5,931 nucleotides of DNA, from positions 1 through 5,931 of the forward strand of contig NZ_DXLG01000101.1 of the NCBI RefSeq assembly GCF_019414865.1, in the 5' to 3' direction. The stretch's first letter is position 1. The number at the start of each line of letters is the position of its first letter. Source of the stretch: Veillonella sp. (GTDB taxonomy: Bacteria > Bacillota > Negativicutes > Veillonellales > Veillonellaceae). Shown piece by piece: positions 4,624 through 5,931 of this stretch. A program made the position numbers and the translations under genes. The notes under the pieces were generated by a model that did no database searches, was not told where the DNA came from, and was given only the letters and a program-made list of their open reading frames with translations.

Positions 4624-5487
4624 ATGAACATGAAAGATGAACGGCAGTTCGTTGGATATAGTAAGTATCGCAGCCGTCTTGTAGATGGTCATGTGCATAC
4701 AGAATTGTGTCCACATGGTAGTGGGGACCGAACTGCATTGATGATTGAAAAGGCCATCGAGTTGCGCATTGAAAAGGTATGCCTTACAGAGCATGCGCCG
4801 TTGCCAAAGGCTTTTGCAGCTGAATACGGTGGTGACCAAAAGGCCTATGACACAGCGTCTTTGAAATTAAACCAAGTTGATACCTATTTAGAACTAGGCC
4901 GTCAATTACAACGTGCTTATGGCACGCATATCGACATCTCTCTTGGCTTTGAAGTGGATTACATTCCAGGTTTTGAGGCAGATATTCAAGAGTTCCTCGA
5001 TCGCTATGGTCCATTGACGGACGACAATATTTTGTCCGTTCACTTTATGGAAGGCGTGAATAATGCCTATTACTGCTTAGACTATAGCCCTGAAGAATTT
5101 GAGCGTGGCTTTGGTCCGTGGATTCAAAAGCAATATGAGTTATATTACAAATATTACTCCACCGTACGCCAAGCCGTGCGTGCTGACCTTGGTGAATATA
5201 CACCAAAACGCATTGGCCATTTTGATTTGATTAAAAAATACCAACATCACTTTGGCTTTGAACATCATTTAGATCGTCGTAATGCGCAGGTGGTAAGCGA
5301 TATCTTGCATATCATGCGCGTACAAGGACGCGAACTAGACTACAATATGAGTGGCTTCTTCAAACCGGATTGCCGTGAAATGTACCCAAGCCGCTTTATC
5401 CAAGGCATGGCTGCTATCATTGGGGTGCCATTTGTACTAGGCTCTGATGCACATAGTATATCTGATATAGAAAAAATTTGGGGCTAG
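4624..5487 (+). CDS. hisJ: Histidinol-phosphatase, PHP family (HisJ)
   Basis: A 287-residue PHP-domain phosphatase expected to convert L-histidinol phosphate to histidinol in the cytoplasm, the step before histidinol dehydrogenase in histidine synthesis. The metal-binding motifs appear in order: DGHVHTELCPHG (21-32; His23, His25, His31), LTEHAPLP (54-61; Glu56, His57), GFEVDYIPGFE (108-118; Glu110), SVHF (138-141), RIGHFDL (196-202) and GSDAHS (273-278; Asp275, His277). The CLDY segment (151-154) is typical of HisJ as opposed to other PHP proteins. Compared with the Bacillus subtilis enzyme (recalled) it has about a dozen extra N-terminal residues and ends a few residues early after the last metal motif. 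ATG 4624 is preferred because AGGGTG is 5 bp upstream; ATG 4630 is an alternative. No other his gene is in the window. The next gene starts 4 bp after the stop, suggesting one transcript. Confidence 0.92.
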   Translation: MNMKDERQFVGYSKYRSRLVDGHVHTELCPHGSGDRTALMIEKAIELRIEKVCLTEHAPLPKAFAAEYGGDQKAYDTASLKLNQVDTYLELGRQLQRAYGTHIDISLGFEVDYIPGFEADIQEFLDRYGPLTDDNILSVHFMEGVNNAYYCLDYSPEEFERGFGPWIQKQYELYYKYYSTVRQAVRADLGEYTPKRIGHFDLIKKYQHHFGFEHHLDRRNAQVVSDILHIMRVQGRELDYNMSGFFKPDCREMYPSRFIQGMAAIIGVPFVLGSDAHSISDIEKIWG

Positions 5488-5491
5488 ATTG

Positions 5492-5931
5492 ATGAGAAAG
5501 TTTTTTCTTGGGATTATTATTCTGATTGCTCTAATAACAGCTTTTATAGCTTTTATGTTTTATCATGAACCATCATCAGATGAGCTGGTTGGCCGTAGTG
5601 TAGATTTAGAGTTTGGGCCTAAGAATGAAATTCATATTAGCAAATTGGGTAGCCAATTTATTGTATCTGATACTAGTTTCTCTAACTCTAAATTTCCTTA
5701 TTTCTTTGATGCCTTTGTAGAGAAAGATAAGGCTGGCAGCTCGTATCTATACTTATTATGTAAGGATAATATGATTGTCTTTGATAATAATATGAATTGT
5801 ATTCTATTCTTCTCCAAACAAAACCAAGAGTCCAAAGCTTTATTAGATCATGTAAAGAAATATTATCATTTTGATGCAAGTAAAACGAAGTATAAGATTG
5901 AAGACTTAGATGAAGTTGATAGGTCTATATA
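5492..5931 (+). CDS. Unrecognised membrane-anchored protein (5' part only)
   Basis: An open frame starts at ATG 5492 and runs without a stop to the right edge, showing 146 residues. It starts MRKFFLGIIILIALITAF, two basic residues followed by a hydrophobic helix (about residues 4-23), so it is either a signal anchor or an uncleaved signal peptide; no lipobox cysteine is seen. The rest (from about residue 25) is polar and lysine- and aspartate-rich with many aromatic residues, and would lie outside the membrane. Only two cysteines are seen after the helix (in LLCKDN and MNCILF). I recognise no domain and give no function. Its 4-bp distance from hisJ suggests co-transcription, but its A+T-rich composition differs from hisJ and resembles the toxin-antitoxin region. 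The ribosome site (GGGG at 5480-5483) is weak, so coupling to hisJ translation is possible. Confidence 0.7.
   Translation, partial: MRKFFLGIIILIALITAFIAFMFYHEPSSDELVGRSVDLEFGPKNEIHISKLGSQFIVSDTSFSNSKFPYFFDAFVEKDKAGSSYLYLLCKDNMIVFDNNMNCILFFSKQNQESKALLDHVKKYYHFDASKTKYKIEDLDEVDRSI

Noticed and set aside
4504..4839. Minus-strand frames opposite the acetyltransferase/hisJ junction
   Set aside because: They overlap the conserved start of HisJ and show no family features or start signals.
5415..5487. HisJ as a pseudogene because it ends early
   Set aside because: All metal-binding motifs are intact and only a few terminal residues are missing compared with other HisJ proteins.

Overview
The window reads as chromosome of a low-to-mid GC Firmicute. 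My best guess is a member of the Negativicutes such as Veillonella, judged from overall codon style and gene content only; no rRNA or other marker gene confirms it. All recognisable genes lie on the + strand.

Layout. (1) 1-517: the tail of a Phd/YefM-type antitoxin and a complete RelE/ParE-type toxin, closed by a strong hairpin terminator. This module is visibly richer in A+T than what follows. (2) 518-622: a short promoter region with an extended -10 box and an upstream dyad. (3) 623-3701: a compact three-gene energy-coupling factor (ECF) transporter operon. It encodes a fusion of a six-helix, TrpP-like substrate-binding S component to an ECF ATPase, then a second ATPase, then a small EcfT transmembrane protein. 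The first two genes overlap by 8 bp and the third follows after 9 bp. The complete transporter (S, A, A', T) is thus encoded by three genes. The substrate is not proven; resemblance of the S domain to TrpP suggests tryptophan or a related aromatic compound. (4) 3702-4036: a 335-bp gap holding two consecutive promoter-plus-terminator units, which look like two candidate short RNAs, followed by an AT-rich promoter region. (5) 4037-4537: a GNAT acetyltransferase of the phosphinothricin/methionine-sulfoximine acetyltransferase type. (6) 4624-5487: a PHP-family histidinol-phosphatase (HisJ). (7) 5492 to the right edge: the start of an unrecognised, membrane-anchored small protein, 4 bp behind hisJ and cut by the window end.

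The most interesting points are the S-A fusion, the fact that all visible deviations in the two ATPases map to the same composite ATP site (missing Q-loop glutamine in one, non-canonical signature and D-loop in the other), and the structured, doubly terminated intergenic region after the transporter. Nothing else suggests a clearly new system. There is no tRNA, rRNA, CRISPR array, insertion sequence or phage gene in the window.
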